Shown: positions 7,741 to 16,062, counted from the stretch's first letter. The stretch is DNA of 64,000 bases from Pseudooceanicola sp050897975 (GCF_050897975.1 NZ_JBPAXY010000005.1:248001-312000), one strand, 5' to 3'. The notes: generated by a model from the sequence alone, not told the origin. Made by a program: numbers and translations.

Positions 7741-8746
7741 GCCCCTGTGGCGCACGGCGCTGGCGGCGGCCTTGCTGCTGCCAGCCTCCGCACAGGCCGA
7801 CGAGCCCCTGCTGGACGGCCTGGATTACCCCTGGTCGATCGCCGCAGAGGGAGGCGACCTCTACATCACCGAGAAGGCCGGCACCCTGGGCCTTTTCGAC
7901 GGCCAGACCTTCACCCGGATGACGGTAGAGACCTCGGCGCCCACCCTGGACGACCGGGGCGGCGGCCTGCTGGGCCTGGCCCTGCGGCCCGATTTCGCCC
8001 AGACCCGCCGCGCCGTGGTCTATCAGCATGTCGGCACCCCGCAGGCACGCCAGAACCGGGTGATCGAGATCGTGCTGGAGGGTGCGCGCTGGCGCGAGAC
8101 GCGGGTACTGCTGGACGCCATTCCAGGCCATCCGCTCTATAACGGCGGGCGCGTCGCCTTCGGCCCTGACGGGATGCTGTACATCACCACCGGCTGGACC
8201 GAGAACCGCGCCCTGCCGCAGGACCCCGACAGCCTGGCGGGCAAGATCCTGCGCCTGACGCCCGAGGGCACGGTGCCCGCCGACAACCCCTTCCCCGGCT
8301 CACCCGTCTACTCGCTGGGCCATCGCAACCCGCAGGGCCTGGCCTGGGATGACGCAGGCCAGCTTTACGCCGCCGAACACGGGCAGTCGGGCCATGACGA
8401 GGTGAACCGGATCGTGGCGGGCGGCAACTACGGCTGGCCCCTGGTGCAGGGCGACGAGACGGCCCCCGGCATGATCCCGCCCCTGGCCCAGTCCGGGCGC
8501 AGCACCTGGGCGCCCTCGGGGCTGGCCTGGGCGGGTGATCACCTGTGGCTGGCCAGCCTGCGGCAAGAGGGTATCCTGCGGATCAGCCCCGACGGGCAGG
8601 TCCGCCTGGCCCACCCCCTGGATCAGCGCATCCGCGACCTGCTGGTGCGGAACGGGCAGATACTGGCCCTGACCACCAACCGTTCGCCACGCCGTGACGG
8701 CGCCTCGGATGACGCGCTGCTGCGCATTGACCCAAGGTCACAATAG
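7727..8746 (+). CDS. secreted glucose/sorbosone dehydrogenase-like beta-propeller (PQQ type)
   Basis: The 339-residue protein has a signal peptide (LWRTALAAALLLPASAQA) and the soluble quinoprotein glucose/sorbosone dehydrogenase fold: LDYPWSIAA, a GLLGLALRPDF block, FGPDGMLYITTGW, and SLGHRNPQGLAWD followed by AAEHGQSGHDEVN. Enzymes of this family oxidise sugars or aldoses in the periplasm with PQQ, although many members have no known substrate. It overlaps the upstream cupin gene and precedes the LysR gene, so it is probably in the same transcription unit. The conserved-type catalytic histidine would lie in the N-terminal quarter and is not obvious here, so activity is uncertain. Confidence 0.8.
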   Translation: MRPTKPLWRTALAAALLLPASAQADEPLLDGLDYPWSIAAEGGDLYITEKAGTLGLFDGQTFTRMTVETSAPTLDDRGGGLLGLALRPDFAQTRRAVVYQHVGTPQARQNRVIEIVLEGARWRETRVLLDAIPGHPLYNGGRVAFGPDGMLYITTGWTENRALPQDPDSLAGKILRLTPEGTVPADNPFPGSPVYSLGHRNPQGLAWDDAGQLYAAEHGQSGHDEVNRIVAGGNYGWPLVQGDETAPGMIPPLAQSGRSTWAPSGLAWAGDHLWLASLRQEGILRISPDGQVRLAHPLDQRIRDLLVRNGQILALTTNRSPRRDGASDDALLRIDPRSQ

Positions 8747-8791
8747 CGTTGGACCTTCCCCCTTCGGCACAGCTACACTGAGAGGCCCCTG

Positions 8792-9742
8792 ATGATCATC
8801 GGTTCCCAGATCAAGGCCTCTCTGATGCTTCGCGAAAACATTAACGATCTCATCGCGCTGGCCGCCGTGGCCGAAGAGCGCAGCTTCACCCGTGCCGCCG
8901 CGCGGCTGAACGTCTCGCAATCCGCCCTCAGCCACACGATCAAGGGTCTGGAGGAACGCCTTGGCCTGCGCCTGCTGACCCGCACCACCCGTTCAGTGGC
9001 CCCGACACTGGAGGGCGAGGATCTGCTGGCCACCCTCAATCCCTGCCTGGAAAAGATCGAGGCCCGGCTTCAGGCGCTGAACGATGCCCGGGACGAACCC
9101 ACGGGCACGGTGCGGATCGTCGCCACCGACTATGCCATCGACCATATCCTGTGGCCCAAGCTGTCGCCGGTGCTGAAAGACTACCCGGCGGTGAACATCG
9201 AACTGGTCAGCGACTATGGGTTCACCGACCTGGCCAGTTCGCAATGCGACGCGGGCGTGCGCTATGGCGATCAGGTCAGCGACGGGATGATCTCGATGCG
9301 GATCGGCCCGGACGAGCGCATGGTCTGTGTCGGCACGCCCGAATATTTCGCCCGCGCAGGCGTACCGCAGACGCCGCAGCAGCTGACCGACCACCAGTGC
9401 ATCAACCTGCGCCTGACCACCCATGGCGCCCTCTACGCCTGGGAGTTCGAAGAGAAGGACGGCACCGAGATCCGGGTGAAGGTGCAGGGGCAGGCCTGTT
9501 TCAACACCATCGGCCCGGTGCTGCGCGCTGCGCTGGACGGCCACGGCCTGGCCCTGGTGCCCGACAAGATGGTCGAGGCCGAACTGGCCGATGGCCGGTT
9601 GCAGATGTGCCTGGGCGACTATTCGCCCTCTTTCCCCGGGTTCCACCTGTACTACCCCTCGCGGCAGCGCCCCTCTTCGGCCTTCGAAGTGGTGCTGGAG
9701 GCCTTGCGCCAAAGGCGGCGCGGGGCCGAGCGGCAGGATTGA
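8792..9742 (+). CDS. LysR-family regulator of the 6.5-11.8 kb gene set
   Basis: A 316-residue LysR-type regulator. The N-terminal winged HTH (about residues 15-75) includes FTRAAARLNVSQSALSHTIK. An effector-binding domain of PBP type runs from about 105. The start at 8792 has GAGAGG upstream; a second ATG at 8825 also gives a complete HTH. It is embedded in the cluster of cupin, propeller, CMD and reductase genes. Three copies of a T-N11-A element lie upstream of its neighbours, one overlapping its own stop codon, so it is the obvious candidate regulator. Whether it activates or represses cannot be read from sequence. Confidence 0.9.
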   Translation: MIIGSQIKASLMLRENINDLIALAAVAEERSFTRAAARLNVSQSALSHTIKGLEERLGLRLLTRTTRSVAPTLEGEDLLATLNPCLEKIEARLQALNDARDEPTGTVRIVATDYAIDHILWPKLSPVLKDYPAVNIELVSDYGFTDLASSQCDAGVRYGDQVSDGMISMRIGPDERMVCVGTPEYFARAGVPQTPQQLTDHQCINLRLTTHGALYAWEFEEKDGTEIRVKVQGQACFNTIGPVLRAALDGHGLALVPDKMVEAELADGRLQMCLGDYSPSFPGFHLYYPSRQRPSSAFEVVLEALRQRRRGAERQD

Positions 9743-9763
9743 TGAAATCCCCTCATGAGTGGG
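9738..9763 (+). promoter_or_regulatory. LysR-type operator, copy C
   Basis: The element begins ATTGATGAAATCCCCTCATG and matches copy A at 22 of 26 bases. It overlaps the stop codon of the LysR gene. It lies 79 bases upstream of the CMD gene in that gene's orientation, almost the same spacing as copy A has to its gene. Confidence 0.7.
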
Positions 9764-9841
9764 CTGCGGCGGCGCGGCATTGAGGGGCGCCGGGACCACC
9801 CCAGATCCTAGGGTAGATCACCGCAACCCAAGGAGATTCCC

Positions 9842-10606
9842 ATGAAGACCCGTCTTGCCGCTTCGGCCTTCGCCCTGCTCGCCTCCGGCGCCTCTGCGCA
9901 AGAGCTGGACCGCACCCTGCCCGAGGCCGTGGGCCAGGTCGCCCCCGCCCTTCAGGCCTATTCCACCGAGGATCTCTTCGGCACGGTCTGGGCGGGCGAA
10001 GAGCTGTCGGTGCGCGACCGCGCCCTGGTGACCTTTGCCGCGCTGATGACCCGCCATGAGACCGGCAACCTGGGTGCCATCACCGAGGTGGCCCTGGACG
10101 CGGGCGTGACCCCGGCGGAACTGTCGGAAACCATCACCCACCTGGCCTTCTACACCGGCTGGGGCAATGCCACCGCCGCCGCCGAAGCCATGGCGCCGGT
10201 CTACGCGGCGCGCGGCGTCACCGCCGAGGATCTGCCCGCCGTGGATCCCGCCGAACTGCTGCCGCTGGACGAAGAGGCCGAGGCCGGGCGCCAGGCCATG
10301 GTGCAGGGCAATTACGGCGAGGTCAGCCAGGGCGTGGTCGACACCACCGAAGAGCTACTGTTCCGCGACATGTGGCTGCGCCCGGCCCTGGCGCCGCGTG
10401 ACCGCTCGATGGTGACCGTGGCCGCGCTGATCGCCGCCGGTCAGCCGGAACAGATGACCTTCCACCTGAACCGCGCCATGGACAACGGCCTGACCCAGGC
10501 CGAGGCGGGCGCGATGCTGTCGCACCTGGCCTTCTACGCCGGCTGGCCGCGGGTCTTCTCGGCCCTGCCGGTGGCGAAAGAGGTCTTCGCCAACCGCCCG
10601 GAATGA
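9842..10606 (+). CDS. secreted protein with two carboxymuconolactone decarboxylase (CMD) domains
   Basis: The 254-residue protein has a signal peptide (MKTRLAASAFALLASGASAQ) and two tandem CMD-type helical units. The first spans about residues 40-125 (SVRDRALVTFAALMTRHETG, then ETITHLAFYTGWGNA). The second spans about 165-250 (PRDRSMVTVAALIAAG, then MLSHLAFYAGWPRV). Neither unit has the CXXC pair of AhpD-type peroxidases, so it is of the gamma-carboxymuconolactone-decarboxylase type without redox cysteines. AAGGAGA precedes the ATG, and LysR operator copy C lies upstream. Such proteins often accompany cupins and LysR regulators in proteobacteria. The substrate is unknown. Confidence 0.85.
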   Translation: MKTRLAASAFALLASGASAQELDRTLPEAVGQVAPALQAYSTEDLFGTVWAGEELSVRDRALVTFAALMTRHETGNLGAITEVALDAGVTPAELSETITHLAFYTGWGNATAAAEAMAPVYAARGVTAEDLPAVDPAELLPLDEEAEAGRQAMVQGNYGEVSQGVVDTTEELLFRDMWLRPALAPRDRSMVTVAALIAAGQPEQMTFHLNRAMDNGLTQAEAGAMLSHLAFYAGWPRVFSALPVAKEVFANRPE

Positions 10607-10681
10607 CCCGGGCGGCGCGCCCCTGACATCCACGGGAAGGCCGGGCTCCGGCCTGGCCTTCCCCCTTTGAAGGACCACGAC

Positions 10682-11323
10682 ATGAAGATCGGCATTCTGG
10701 GATCCGGCCTGATGGGGGCCAAGCTGGGCAGCCTCTGGGCCGCCTGCGGCCACGAGGTGACCTTCGCCTATTCCCGCAGCGCGTCCAAGCTGGCGCGGCT
10801 GGCGCGCGAGGCGGGCGGCAGCCATGGATCCGTGGCCGAAACCGTCGCCCGATCCGAGGCCCTGCTGCTGGCGGTGCATTGGTCGCGGGTCGAGGATGTG
10901 CTGGAACAGGCGGGCGATCTGGCCGAGAAGCTGGTGCTGAACTGCTGCGTGCCGCTGGATGCCGCCGACCGCGACCTGGTGGTGGGCCGCACCTCTTCGG
11001 CGGCCGAAGAGCTGGCGCGTCTGCGCCCCCTCGCCCGCTGGGTGTCCTGCTTCAACACCACGCCGTCCGAAAGCTTTTATCCGGTCTTCGCCCGCAAGGG
11101 GCAGACCGATCGCCCGGCGCCGCAGGTCCTGACCTATGGCGATGACGCCGAGGCGAAACGCCAGGCGGGCGCCCTGATCCGCGACATCGGCTTTCAGCCG
11201 CTGGAGGCGGGCGGGCTGCGCAATGGCCGCTACATCGAACCCTTCGCCATGGCGACCGTGGAACTGGCCTATGTCCAGCCCGGCGGCCCGGCCCTGATTT
11301 ACCATTTCGACAAGCTGTCCTGA
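10682..11323 (+). CDS. NAD(P)-binding oxidoreductase, F420-dependent-NADP-reductase-like family
   Basis: 213 residues from the ATG at 10682, with GAAGGA upstream. The protein opens with a Rossmann dinucleotide-binding motif, KIGILGSGLMGAKLG (GxGxxG), followed by sequence typical of the small NADP-oxidoreductase coenzyme F420-dependent family. In bacteria without F420 these act as NADP-linked reductases of unknown substrate. The gene follows the CMD gene by 75 bases and precedes a cupin gene by 44 bases, in line with one operon. It has no signal peptide, so unlike its neighbours it is cytoplasmic. Confidence 0.8.
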   Translation: MKIGILGSGLMGAKLGSLWAACGHEVTFAYSRSASKLARLAREAGGSHGSVAETVARSEALLLAVHWSRVEDVLEQAGDLAEKLVLNCCVPLDAADRDLVVGRTSSAAEELARLRPLARWVSCFNTTPSESFYPVFARKGQTDRPAPQVLTYGDDAEAKRQAGALIRDIGFQPLEAGGLRNGRYIEPFAMATVELAYVQPGGPALIYHFDKLS

Positions 11324-11367
11324 GAGCCTAGCGTCGACGGACAGCAACAGACCAAGGAGTAAGACCC

Positions 11368-11763
11368 ATGAAAATCATCCGTTGCGGCAGCAATCCCTCG
11401 ATGCCCGGCCCCGAGGAGACCTTCTCGGGCACCGTGCGCCTGGAGATGATGTTCCAGGCCGATGAGCCGGGCCGCACCTCGGGGGCCCATGTCACCTTCG
11501 AACCCGGCGCGCGCACCGCCTGGCACACCCATCCCGCCGGGCAGACCATCATCATCACCTATGGCCGCGGCCGGGTGCAGCGCGAGGGCGGCCCGATCGA
11601 AGAGGTGCGCCAGGGCGACGTGGTCTTCTTCCCGGCGGGCGAGAAACACTGGCACGGCGCCGCGCCCGAGAACGCCATGAGCCATATCGCCATTCAGGAA
11701 AGCATCGACGGCTCGCCCGTCACCTGGATGGAAAAGGTCACCGACGCGCAATACGAGGGCTGA
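11368..11763 (+). CDS. cupin closely resembling (R)-hydroxynitrile lyase GtHNL
   Basis: A 131-residue single cupin without signal peptide. From memory, its length and residues match the manganese cupin hydroxynitrile lyase of Granulicella tundricola: metal ligands His53, His55, Gln59 (AWHTHPAGQ) and His94 (GEKHWHG) fall at the same positions, and SGTVRLEMMFQA and MEKVTDAQYEG are family hallmarks. Genuine GtHNL homologues have promiscuous cyanohydrin and nitroaldol activity, and their natural role is unknown. It is the last gene of the LysR-linked cluster and is followed by a terminator. AAGGAG precedes the ATG. Confidence 0.85.
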   Translation: MKIIRCGSNPSMPGPEETFSGTVRLEMMFQADEPGRTSGAHVTFEPGARTAWHTHPAGQTIIITYGRGRVQREGGPIEEVRQGDVVFFPAGEKHWHGAAPENAMSHIAIQESIDGSPVTWMEKVTDAQYEG

Positions 11764-11772
11764 GCCTCTCGC

Positions 11773-11798
11773 AGCCGGGCCCTTTGGCCCGGCTTTTT
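11773..11798 (+). terminator. terminator closing the LysR-linked cluster
   Basis: Stem GCCGGGCC (11774-11781) and GGCCCGGC (11786-11793), loop CTTT, then TTTTT, beginning 10 bases after the cupin stop. Confidence 0.88.
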
Positions 11799-11905
11799 CG
11801 GCCTGCCGGGCCCCGATCAACGGGGCCCCTGCGGAGAGGGCCGGACGTCTGCCGGAAGGCGGAAGATGGGAAGCCGCGGGATCAACCGAGGCTTCTCGAC
11901 AAGTT

Positions 11906-11938
11906 AGATGGTGGGTGACAAGGGGTTTGCCCCCTGGC
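11906..11938 (+). repeat. probable attachment-site remnant: diverged copy of the tRNA-Val 3' end
   Basis: AGATGGTGGGTGACAAGGGG plus the following 13 bases matches the tRNA-Val 3' end and flank at 27142-27175 in the same orientation. The first 19 bases differ at one position; the whole has about four substitutions and one deletion. A direct repeat of a tRNA 3' end far from an intact tRNA with an adjacent integrase relic is the classical layout of an integrated element. Confidence 0.6.
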
Positions 11939-12152
11939 TTTGAAAAGTAACGAGTCCGAAGCCTGGGGAATGGGATATCTGAGCGCTTGCTCGATCGCCT
12001 TTAAAGCTGGGCAGCTCTGGTGACGGTTCGGGCAATAGATCTGATCGCCCGCGAAACACAGGGGGCATGTCTCCGGTAAGCGCCCATGGGACAACTGGAT
12101 TGACTTCGCAACGGAGGGTTTCTGGCGCATCGTTTCCGCTAAGGAGTGGAGA

Positions 12153-12251
12153 TGAGACAGAAACCCGGAACGCAGAAAGCGCCCACCCCGCTACGCGCGA
12201 TGAGAACGCCGCGCGTCTGGCGATTGCTTGACCAGCGCCGATCGGCGTAAA
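12153..12251 (+). pseudogene. fragment of an IS3-family transposase (OrfA N-terminus)
   Basis: An ATG at 12153 with GGAGTGGAG upstream opens a frame beginning MRQKPGTQKAPT, which resembles the N-terminus of common IS3-group OrfA transposases. The similarity ends after about 12 residues and the frame stops at 12251. No inverted repeats or remaining transposase are visible. The match is short and from memory. Confidence 0.4.
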
Positions 12252-12303
12252 CGCCCACCGGGCTCCGGTCGCGGCAGGATGACAGCCCCGTGGCGGGGCA
12301 CCC

Positions 12304-13164
12304 CTAACGGGAAACCCAACTGACGAGCGCCTCGCTCAACCGGTCCGGGGCGTCTTGCTGGACAAAGTGCCCGACCTCAGGCCAAGCCCTGATCGTCAGC
12401 TCGGCTGCGACCCAATCCCACAGGTCGTTCATCCCGGCGGGCAGCGCATAGGGATCGTCCAGCCCGTGGATCACCAGTGTCGGCGCCGTAACCCTTCGTG
12501 GTGCCTCCTGACGCAGTGCATAGGGTGGTGCGGGAAAGCAGGCGCGGTAATAGTTCAGCATCGCCGCAGGGCTCGATGCGGCCATCGCCAGGTCATGGCG
12601 CGCCCGGAAGGCCTTGTCGCGGATCCATTGCGAGAGATGCCCAAAGTCGAGCGCCGTCTCGGCGCCGGGCGTCTGGAACATGCGCACGTAAGCGCTGGCG
12701 GCCTGCTGCGCCGGGTTCTGAGCCAGTTCGCGCGCAATCGCCCAGGGATGCGGCATGTTCACGATCCCGAGCCGCGACACCGCGTCCGGGGCCTGCATCG
12801 CCACCTGCCAGGCGATGAACCCGCCCCAATCGTGGCCGATCACGATGGCGCTGTCAGCCTTGCAATCGGCAATGACCGCCAGAACGTCGGACACCAGCTC
12901 TTCGGGCCGGTAAGCATCAATGTCGAGTGGCTGATCGCTCAGATTATAGCCCCGCAAATCCATCGCGACACAGCGATGGGTCGAAGACAGTGCCTCCATC
13001 TGCCGCCACCATGTCAGCCAATGGTCCGGAAACCCGTGCAGGAAAAGCACAAGCGGACCGGACCCGATGCTGGCGTAGTGCAGGCGCACGGCACCGTTCC
13101 TCACCTGGTGATGGGTCACCGCGGCCTCGAAGCGTTCAAGGTCTTGCGTCATGTCTAAGGGCAT
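12304..13164 (-). CDS. alpha/beta hydrolase, epoxide hydrolase / dehalogenase type
   Basis: 286 residues from the ATG at 13164 with AGGAGG upstream. The oxyanion motif is HGFPDHW, the nucleophile is the Asp in IGHDWGGF rather than Ser, the acid is probably in HGLDDPYALP, and the catalytic His is in EVGHFVQQDAP. An Asp nucleophile places it with epoxide hydrolases and haloacid/haloalkane dehalogenases rather than esterases. Its start overlaps the stop of the MFS gene by one base (TGATG), so it is the last gene of a four-gene operon with thiolase, thioesterase and transporter. Substrate unknown. Confidence 0.85.
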   Translation of the reverse strand: MPLDMTQDLERFEAAVTHHQVRNGAVRLHYASIGSGPLVLFLHGFPDHWLTWWRQMEALSSTHRCVAMDLRGYNLSDQPLDIDAYRPEELVSDVLAVIADCKADSAIVIGHDWGGFIAWQVAMQAPDAVSRLGIVNMPHPWAIARELAQNPAQQAASAYVRMFQTPGAETALDFGHLSQWIRDKAFRARHDLAMAASSPAAMLNYYRACFPAPPYALRQEAPRRVTAPTLVIHGLDDPYALPAGMNDLWDWVAAELTIRAWPEVGHFVQQDAPDRLSEALVSWVSR

Positions 13165-14330
13165 CAATCTGCCTCCTTCTTGGATCGTGTATTGGTAAGG
13201 GATCGGGGGATAAGCAGAGCCAGAGCGATGCCGGGCAGCGCCGCAGCGAGGCCCGCAAGCGGGGCCGCCTGAAGGCCGGCGCGGGTCATTGCGGCAGCGC
13301 CGATTACGATACCAAGCCCCTGGCCGAGATAGATCATCGACCCGTTCAGAGCGAAGACCAGCGTCGCATTCGGACCAGCCAGCCCGGCAAGTCGCGACTG
13401 TACGAGCACCCCGGTCGCCGATTGAGCGGAGGGGCCGAAGCAAACGCTGGCCACCATGCCCGCAACGCCAATGAGACCGGCCAGCTCCTGCGAAAGCGGC
13501 CACCACACCAGAACCAGCGACAAGCAGAGGAACAGGAACGGGACCAATAGCGCCTGGCGCACGCCGTGCTGCAAAAGCCAAGCGCCGACACGCACGCCAG
13601 CGAGGCTGCTGACCCCTGCAAGAAATTGTATCGTTGCGATCCCCGCCCCATCGAAGCCGGTGGTCGCACGGATGATCGGTCCGATCAGCCCAACCATTGC
13701 GAACAACCCACAAGCGGCAAAGAACGTCACACCAAGATGTGCCACGATGCCCGCATTGATTGCAGTGCCGCCCGTCGCTGGCGCCTGCGCCGCGACGGGC
13801 GGCACGAACCGCCAGACCAGCACCAGTGCAGAGGCGCAGATGCCGGTGGCGACAAGAAAGCTCGCAGGCCAACCCGCGGCGTTACCGGCAACGGCCCCAA
13901 GCGGGATGCCAAGGATCAAGGCCATCGGGATACCGGCATAGATGATCGAGACGGCCTTCCCCCGGGCCTCGGGGTCGCTGCTTGAGACCGCAAGCACGGT
14001 TGCCAGCGGAAACGCCAAGGCACCGATCCCGCCGACCAGCACACGCAAAGCGAACAGCAGCCTGAACTCGCTCACAGCCGCCGAGGCCCCATTGAGCAGC
14101 ACCAGAAGCGCAAGCACGGAAAGAAGCAGCGGTCGGGGCGGCAGACGCCGGGTCAGCTGCGCCAACACCGGCCCGCAAAGCGCACAGGCGATTGCAAAGG
14201 CCGATTGCAGCGTCGCGACCGAGGCGACCGAGACATCGAGCTCTGCCGCCATTGGCTCCAGCACGCCCGAGAAGACAAAGGCACCGGTCGTGAAAGCAAA
14301 GGGCGCGAACATCAAGGCAATGAGTTTCAT
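13164..14330 (-). CDS. MFS transporter
   Basis: About 388 residues from the ATG at 14330 (MKLIALMFAPFAFTTGAFVF). A longer frame to 14375 adds a charged leader and is less likely. Twelve hydrophobic segments and a RVLVGGIGALAFPLATVLAV stretch in the first half are typical of drug-efflux-like MFS permeases (AraJ/Bcr group). It sits between a thioesterase gene 4 bases upstream and a hydrolase gene overlapping by one base, so it probably exports or imports a compound handled by that operon. Substrate cannot be inferred. Confidence 0.88.
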   Translation of the reverse strand: MKLIALMFAPFAFTTGAFVFSGVLEPMAAELDVSVASVATLQSAFAIACALCGPVLAQLTRRLPPRPLLLSVLALLVLLNGASAAVSEFRLLFALRVLVGGIGALAFPLATVLAVSSSDPEARGKAVSIIYAGIPMALILGIPLGAVAGNAAGWPASFLVATGICASALVLVWRFVPPVAAQAPATGGTAINAGIVAHLGVTFFAACGLFAMVGLIGPIIRATTGFDGAGIATIQFLAGVSSLAGVRVGAWLLQHGVRQALLVPFLFLCLSLVLVWWPLSQELAGLIGVAGMVASVCFGPSAQSATGVLVQSRLAGLAGPNATLVFALNGSMIYLGQGLGIVIGAAAMTRAGLQAAPLAGLAAALPGIALALLIPRSLTNTRSKKEAD

Positions 14331-14334
14331 GTCC

Positions 14335-14823
14335 CTATCCCTTCGACAGAAAACATGTCGTGGTGCCGGTCGCAAAAAGCCGTCCGTCGCGATCGGTGAC
14401 CCGGCCCGAGGCGGTTGCCGTCCGACCGCCCCGGCTTTCGACCTGCGCCTCGCATCGCAACTGTCCCGTGTCGGCGTGGATGGGCCGGATGAACTTCACC
14501 TCGGTCCCGAGCGAGACATAGCTTTCACCGACGGTCAGAAGGCTTTGCACCGCGCAGCCAAGTGCCGAGTCGAGAAGCGCCATCGTCCAGCCACCGTGGA
14601 TCAGCCCCATCGGGTTCAGGTATCGCGGATGCGGATCGGCCAGAAAGACGATGCGTCCCTCGCCGATCTCGCCGATCCATTGCTGCATCGTGGCGACGAT
14701 GGGCGGCGCGGGAAGGCGTCCGGCGACAATCGCCTCAAGCTGCTCGCGCCCGCTCATCGTCATCGCCTTGGCCGGATCTGCAAGACCGAAACTCAGCTCG
14801 GGCATCGGGACTGCGCCGTTCAT
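14335..14823 (-). CDS. PaaI-type hotdog thioesterase
   Basis: 162 residues from the ATG at 14823, overlapping the thiolase stop by 4 bases. It shows the hotdog thioesterase signature: NPMGLIHGGWTMALLDSALG (catalytic loop and helix) and later VKFIRPIHADTGQLRCEAQV. It hydrolyses acyl-CoA esters, possibly aromatic or medium-chain. Lying between a thiolase and an MFS permease, it may release a chain-shortened acid for export or recycle CoA. The length is slightly above the 140 usual for PaaI because of an N-terminal extension. Confidence 0.87.
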   Translation of the reverse strand: MNGAVPMPELSFGLADPAKAMTMSGREQLEAIVAGRLPAPPIVATMQQWIGEIGEGRIVFLADPHPRYLNPMGLIHGGWTMALLDSALGCAVQSLLTVGESYVSLGTEVKFIRPIHADTGQLRCEAQVESRGGRTATASGRVTDRDGRLFATGTTTCFLSKG

Positions 14824-16016
14824 GACGCCAACTCCACGGCGATAGCGGTCGCCTCGCCGCCACCGATGCACAGGCAGGCGATCCCGCGCCGCAGGCCACG
14901 CGCCTTCAGCGCGTGCAGCAGCGTCACGATGATACGCGCCCCCGTTGCCCCGATCGGATGGCCAAGCGCACAGGCGCCGCCGTTCACGTTGAGCCGGGCG
15001 CGCGCGATGCCGATCTCTTCGGCTGCCGCCATTGCCACCACGGCGAAGGCTTCGTTGATCTCCCACAGATCAACGTCTTCAGCGGTCCAGCCCACCTGCG
15101 CCAGCAGCTTGCGGATCGCAGGGATCGGCGCGGTGGTGAACCAGGCCGGGTCCTGCGAATGGGTGGCATGTCCGAGGATGCGCGCCATCACCGGCATACC
15201 CTCTGCCTGCGCCACGCTTTCGCGCGTCAGCACCAGCGCCGCCGCCCCGTCGGCATTGGCCGAGGAACTTGCCGCCGTGATGGTACCGCCGTCGCCAAAG
15301 GCGCTGCGCAGCGATGGGATCTTCTCGGGATCGACCTGCGCCGGTCGCTCGTCCCGGCTGACCACCAGATCACCGCGCCGCCCCGGCACCGTGACCGGCA
15401 CATATTCCGCGTCGAAAGCGCCGGTCTCGACCGCCGTCTGCGCGCGCTGGAGCGTCTCCATCGCATAGATGTCCTGCGCCGGGCGGCCGAAGCCGAACTG
15501 CTGCGCCGCCGCCTCGCCAAACTGGCCCATCGGGCGGCCCTTGTCATAGGCATCTTCCAGCCCGTCGAGCATCATGTGATCGAGCACCTCAGCGCTGCCC
15601 GCCTTGTGTCCGCCACGCATGTCCCGCAGCAGGAAGGGCGCGCGCGACATCGCCTCCATGCCGCCAGCGACGACGATGCGCGCCGTGCCCGCGCGCAAGA
15701 GGTCATGCCCCAGCATCACCGCCTTCATCCCCGATCCGCAAACCTTGTTCACCGTGCTGGCCCCGGCCGCGTCCGGCAGCCCGGCCCCGCGGGCTGCCTG
15801 CCGTGCCGGCGCCTGACCAAGACCCGCTGGCAGCACGCAACCCATCAGCACCTCCGACACCGCTTCGACCGGCATCCCCGCGTCATTAACCGCAGCACGG
15901 ATGGCAGCAGCGCCAAGGCCCGGCGCGCTTACCCCCGACAGGGCCCCCATGAAGGCGCCAAGCGGTGTGCGCCTTGCCGCGGAAATGACAATCGGATCGT
16001 TCTTATTGGCGCGCAT
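14820..16016 (-). CDS. thiolase (acetyl-CoA C-acyltransferase)
   Basis: 398 residues, normal for thiolase. The acylated Cys is at about residue 93 in TVNKVCGSGMKA. The second-half motifs are NEAFAVVAM, GGACALGHPIGATGAR and the C-terminal CIGGGEATA with the deprotonating Cys. It cleaves or forms 3-ketoacyl-CoA. It is the first gene of an operon (thioesterase, MFS, hydrolase) divergent from a TetR repressor, with operator-like dyads between them. There is no enoyl-CoA hydratase or acyl-CoA dehydrogenase here, so the operon is not a full beta-oxidation unit. Confidence 0.93.
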   Translation of the reverse strand: MRANKNDPIVISAARRTPLGAFMGALSGVSAPGLGAAAIRAAVNDAGMPVEAVSEVLMGCVLPAGLGQAPARQAARGAGLPDAAGASTVNKVCGSGMKAVMLGHDLLRAGTARIVVAGGMEAMSRAPFLLRDMRGGHKAGSAEVLDHMMLDGLEDAYDKGRPMGQFGEAAAQQFGFGRPAQDIYAMETLQRAQTAVETGAFDAEYVPVTVPGRRGDLVVSRDERPAQVDPEKIPSLRSAFGDGGTITAASSSANADGAAALVLTRESVAQAEGMPVMARILGHATHSQDPAWFTTAPIPAIRKLLAQVGWTAEDVDLWEINEAFAVVAMAAAEEIGIARARLNVNGGACALGHPIGATGARIIVTLLHALKARGLRRGIACLCIGGGEATAIAVELAS

Positions 16017-16042
16017 AGCGTCCTCCTTGTGATCGCGCCATT

Positions 16043-16062
16043 AGGATTATGATCGTAATCCT
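16043..16062. promoter_or_regulatory. probable TetR operator 1
   Basis: AGGATTATGATCGTAATCCT has perfect 7-bp arms (AGGATTA, TAATCCT) around TGATCG. It lies in the 99-base AT-rich gap between the divergent thiolase and TetR genes, where a repressor would control both. Confidence 0.75.

Larger units (their letters stand above)
11764..12303. other. 540-base gene-poor boundary with tRNA-like and IS remnants
   Basis: After the terminator this stretch has lower GC and no convincing intact gene. It holds a diverged copy of a tRNA 3' end at 11906-11938 and the truncated start of an IS3-type transposase at 12153, both listed separately. An 82-codon reverse-strand frame at 11882-12130 reads partly through the tRNA-like sequence; I do not call it a gene. 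Confidence 0.6.

Noticed and set aside
11882..12130. 82-codon reverse frame with several cysteines (CPLC, CPNRHQSC)
   Set aside because: It reads through the tRNA-like repeat, has no clear ribosome-binding site and no recognisable family; the cysteines alone do not make a zinc finger case.
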